NCBI GenBank assembly: GCA_016206275.1 | Contig: JACQRY010000177.1 | Span: 1-7,098, forward strand | Origin: Nitrososphaerota archaeon | GTDB lineage: Archaea > Thermoproteota > Nitrososphaeria > Nitrososphaerales > JACQRY01 | DNA: 7,098 nt | Direction of reading: 5' to 3' | Shown here: positions 5,772 through 7,098 of the stretch, one piece after another | How the letters are laid out: every line of letters begins with the position of its first letter | Numbering within the stretch: position 1 is the first letter of the stretch | Notes under the pieces: model-generated | What the model was told of the DNA's origin: nothing | Seen by the model: only the letters and a program-made list of their open reading frames with translations | Database searches by the model: none | Translations under genes and position numbers: made by a program

Positions 5772-6432
5772 AAGTGTTAGCGTGAGTTCGCTAATAGAAG
5801 TAACGCCGTCAAGAAAGTTCAAATCAGAGACATCATACTCTCAGCTGACAATACAAGGCTTTACGCAATACTTGTTTCAACTCGAAGGGACTCAAATTAG
5901 TTCTCGTGATAGATTACTAAAACGCCTGACGCTAGAAATCGGCTTAGATGGGGCTTTAGTTTTGCAAGTAGTATCCTTAGGAGAAAAGTCGGCAGATGAG
6001 ATAACCGAGAGACTCCTTAAGGCTTTACCCAAGGGTTATGCGCTCTATCATGAAACAGAGGCGGCAAAGATCATTAAGGGTGTAAGAGGACGTTACTTTC
6101 ATTTCAGGCATCCAGACAAAGGCGACTTTATCTCATTCAACATAGGAGCTGGAGGAAAGCCTTACAGAATAGTTCTAGGTAGTTTTATAGATCCGCAGTC
6201 AAAAATTCGCACTGTTCTTGAAGCGTTGCCCGACAGACCTTTCAGGAAGGCTCAACTTGTGCACATTCTCCCCCAAAGTATCGTAGAGAATAGGCAGCCG
6301 ATCAAGGCTGCGATTGATATTCTCGAGAAAGAGGGCTACGTGAAGAAGATTGCAACAAAAGGAACATCAGAAGATTACGTGAGAACAGAGAAGCCAATCC
6401 CTTCGATATCCCAGCCTAAGGTTGTTGGATAA
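5767..6432 (+). CDS. Unrecognised protein with a probable C-terminal winged helix
   Basis: The product is 221 residues from the ATG at 5767, or 216 from a GTG at 5782. The C-terminal part (about 145-197) looks like a winged helix-turn-helix: an opening helix SKIRTVLEALPDRPF, a helix AQLVHIL, a recognition-type helix NRQPIKAAIDILEKEGYV, then a short beta-wing KKIATKG. This is common in DNA-binding proteins and in the DNA-binding domains of some restriction enzymes. The middle (about 90-141) is rich in aromatic and basic residues (KGVRGRYFHFRHPDKGDF) and may be a beta fold. I see no PD-(D/E)xK, HNH or GIY-YIG nuclease motif. The start lies 31 bp after the methyltransferase stop on the same strand, so the two may be co-transcribed. 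It could be a regulator of the methyltransferase, a divergent nuclease partner or an unrelated accessory gene. Confidence 0.7.
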   Translation: MLSVSVSSLIEVTPSRKFKSETSYSQLTIQGFTQYLFQLEGTQISSRDRLLKRLTLEIGLDGALVLQVVSLGEKSADEITERLLKALPKGYALYHETEAAKIIKGVRGRYFHFRHPDKGDFISFNIGAGGKPYRIVLGSFIDPQSKIRTVLEALPDRPFRKAQLVHILPQSIVENRQPIKAAIDILEKEGYVKKIATKGTSEDYVRTEKPIPSISQPKVVG

Positions 6433-6503
6433 GCGGGGCGTAGAATGGAGGTAGGTTGGTAGTCTGATAACTTGTGTTGTATGCTTGTTCTAGTAAGGAA
6501 TTC

Positions 6504-7098
6504 TTAGCTGAACCATTTTTCTAAGCTGTCTGAGCGTTTCTGCTCCGTCTCCTCAAACCTCTGCGAAGCCTTTCTCACCCTCTCCTCAGAGAAATCATGT
6601 TCACTACACAGAAACTTCACCAACCCCTCAGCATCAGGAACACCCCACTTCAAATTAGATGCGTCAACCACCTTAGGCTCCAAGAAAACCCGTCTAATAG
6701 CCTCATAATCAATCTTCTTCAACTCCTCCCCAATACCCGGAACTCTCTCCAACCTGCCGTACTGCTTAACCAACTTCAAAGCCTTAACAGGACCAACCCC
6801 CTTAAACCCATCAGGATTAAAATCAGTGCCAACAAGAATCCCAACATCCACCAACATCCCTTCACCAACCCCAAGCCTCTCCAAAACCTCCTTCAAAACA
6901 ATCTCCTCAGGCTCAACATCCACAAACACACTCCTACCCGGAAGCTTCCTCTTCCCCGAAACAGTAACATTCCTAACCAAACGCCTAGCACCAAACAACA
7001 AAGAATCAAAATCCTGACTAGCAGCATCAGTAGCAACACCAGTCTTAGTCAAATGAGCAGCAGTAGCCTCACCCTCAGAAGGAGCCAACACCCACGGG
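6504..7098 (-). CDS. fen: Flap endonuclease FEN-1, C-terminal part (runs off right edge)
   Basis: FEN-1 removes 5' flaps during Okazaki-fragment maturation and long-patch repair. The frame is open to the edge, with 197 residues visible starting PWVLAPSEGEA. This is the I-domain onward, over half of a protein usually near 340 residues. Metal-binding residues are seen in APSEGEA (two Glu), ASQDFDSLLF (two Asp) and GTDFN (Asp). GFKGVGPVKALKLVK is the helix-hairpin-helix that binds DNA beyond the flap. The C-terminus reads SDSLEKWFS. This matches the PCNA-binding PIP box Q-x-x-L-x-x-W-F except that Ser replaces the usual Gln. The gene converges with the winged-helix gene across 71 bp. Its composition is extreme: over 6841-6900 the coding strand has 29 G and 1 C. 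Confidence 0.95.
   Translation of the reverse strand, partial: PWVLAPSEGEATAAHLTKTGVATDAASQDFDSLLFGARRLVRNVTVSGKRKLPGRSVFVDVEPEEIVLKEVLERLGVGEGMLVDVGILVGTDFNPDGFKGVGPVKALKLVKQYGRLERVPGIGEELKKIDYEAIRRVFLEPKVVDASNLKWGVPDAEGLVKFLCSEHDFSEERVRKASQRFEETEQKRSDSLEKWFS

Noticed and set aside
1..7098. tRNA genes, CRISPR arrays and insertion-sequence ends
   Set aside because: No T-arm-like motif with a matching acceptor stem was found, nor regularly spaced repeats or a transposase frame. The GGTTCGA-like strings seen are inside EF-2 coding sequence.

Overview
The window looks archaeal, most likely from a Bathyarchaeia-like member of the TACK group. This is inferred from the EF-2 sequence (motifs such as MSDSLLAATG and the C-terminal FIDRE), an archaeal flap endonuclease, TATA-box promoters placed about 27 bp before start codons, and little use of Shine-Dalgarno sites. 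No genome-level check was possible.

Layout. At the left edge, on the minus strand, is the N-terminal 180 residues of a TldD/PmbA-family protein, which probably starts with TTG at 541. Diverging from it is an HD-domain nucleotide phosphohydrolase (638-1180, +). This converges, with 8 bp between the stop codons, on translation elongation factor 2 (minus strand). Diverging from EF-2 is a small secreted or membrane-anchored protein of unknown function (3539-3994, +). Then comes an accessory-looking stretch (about 3995-6432). It holds a 236-bp gene-free segment, a tiny zinc-ribbon ORF and a second ORF in the same frame separated by a TAA (minus), a four-fold AAGCTT cluster, a class-beta DNA methyltransferase (4764-5735, +), and an unrecognised protein with a probable C-terminal winged helix (5767-6432, +). 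The right edge holds the C-terminal 197 residues of flap endonuclease FEN-1 (minus).

Main discovery. The EF-2 gene is interrupted just before its GTP-binding P-loop by 30 extra nucleotides containing an in-frame TAG. The longest ATG-initiated frame (from 3276) therefore lacks the P-loop. Upstream, in the same frame, the missing N-terminus is present from a GTG at 3420. The 30-nt insert and its flanks fold into a bulge-helix-bulge (3-nt bulge, 4-bp helix, 3-nt bulge), the substrate of the archaeal tRNA-splicing endonuclease. Symmetric cleavage in the bulges restores DQIRNFGVIAHVDHGKTT and gives a 733-residue EF-2 of normal length. I read this as a micro-intron in an essential translation factor gene.

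How the parts relate. EF-2, FEN-1, TldD and the HD hydrolase are ordinary housekeeping genes. The methyltransferase block looks inserted among them. Base composition supports a boundary: the plus strand is G-rich over the HD and EF-2 genes regardless of coding direction, but extremely C-rich over FEN-1.
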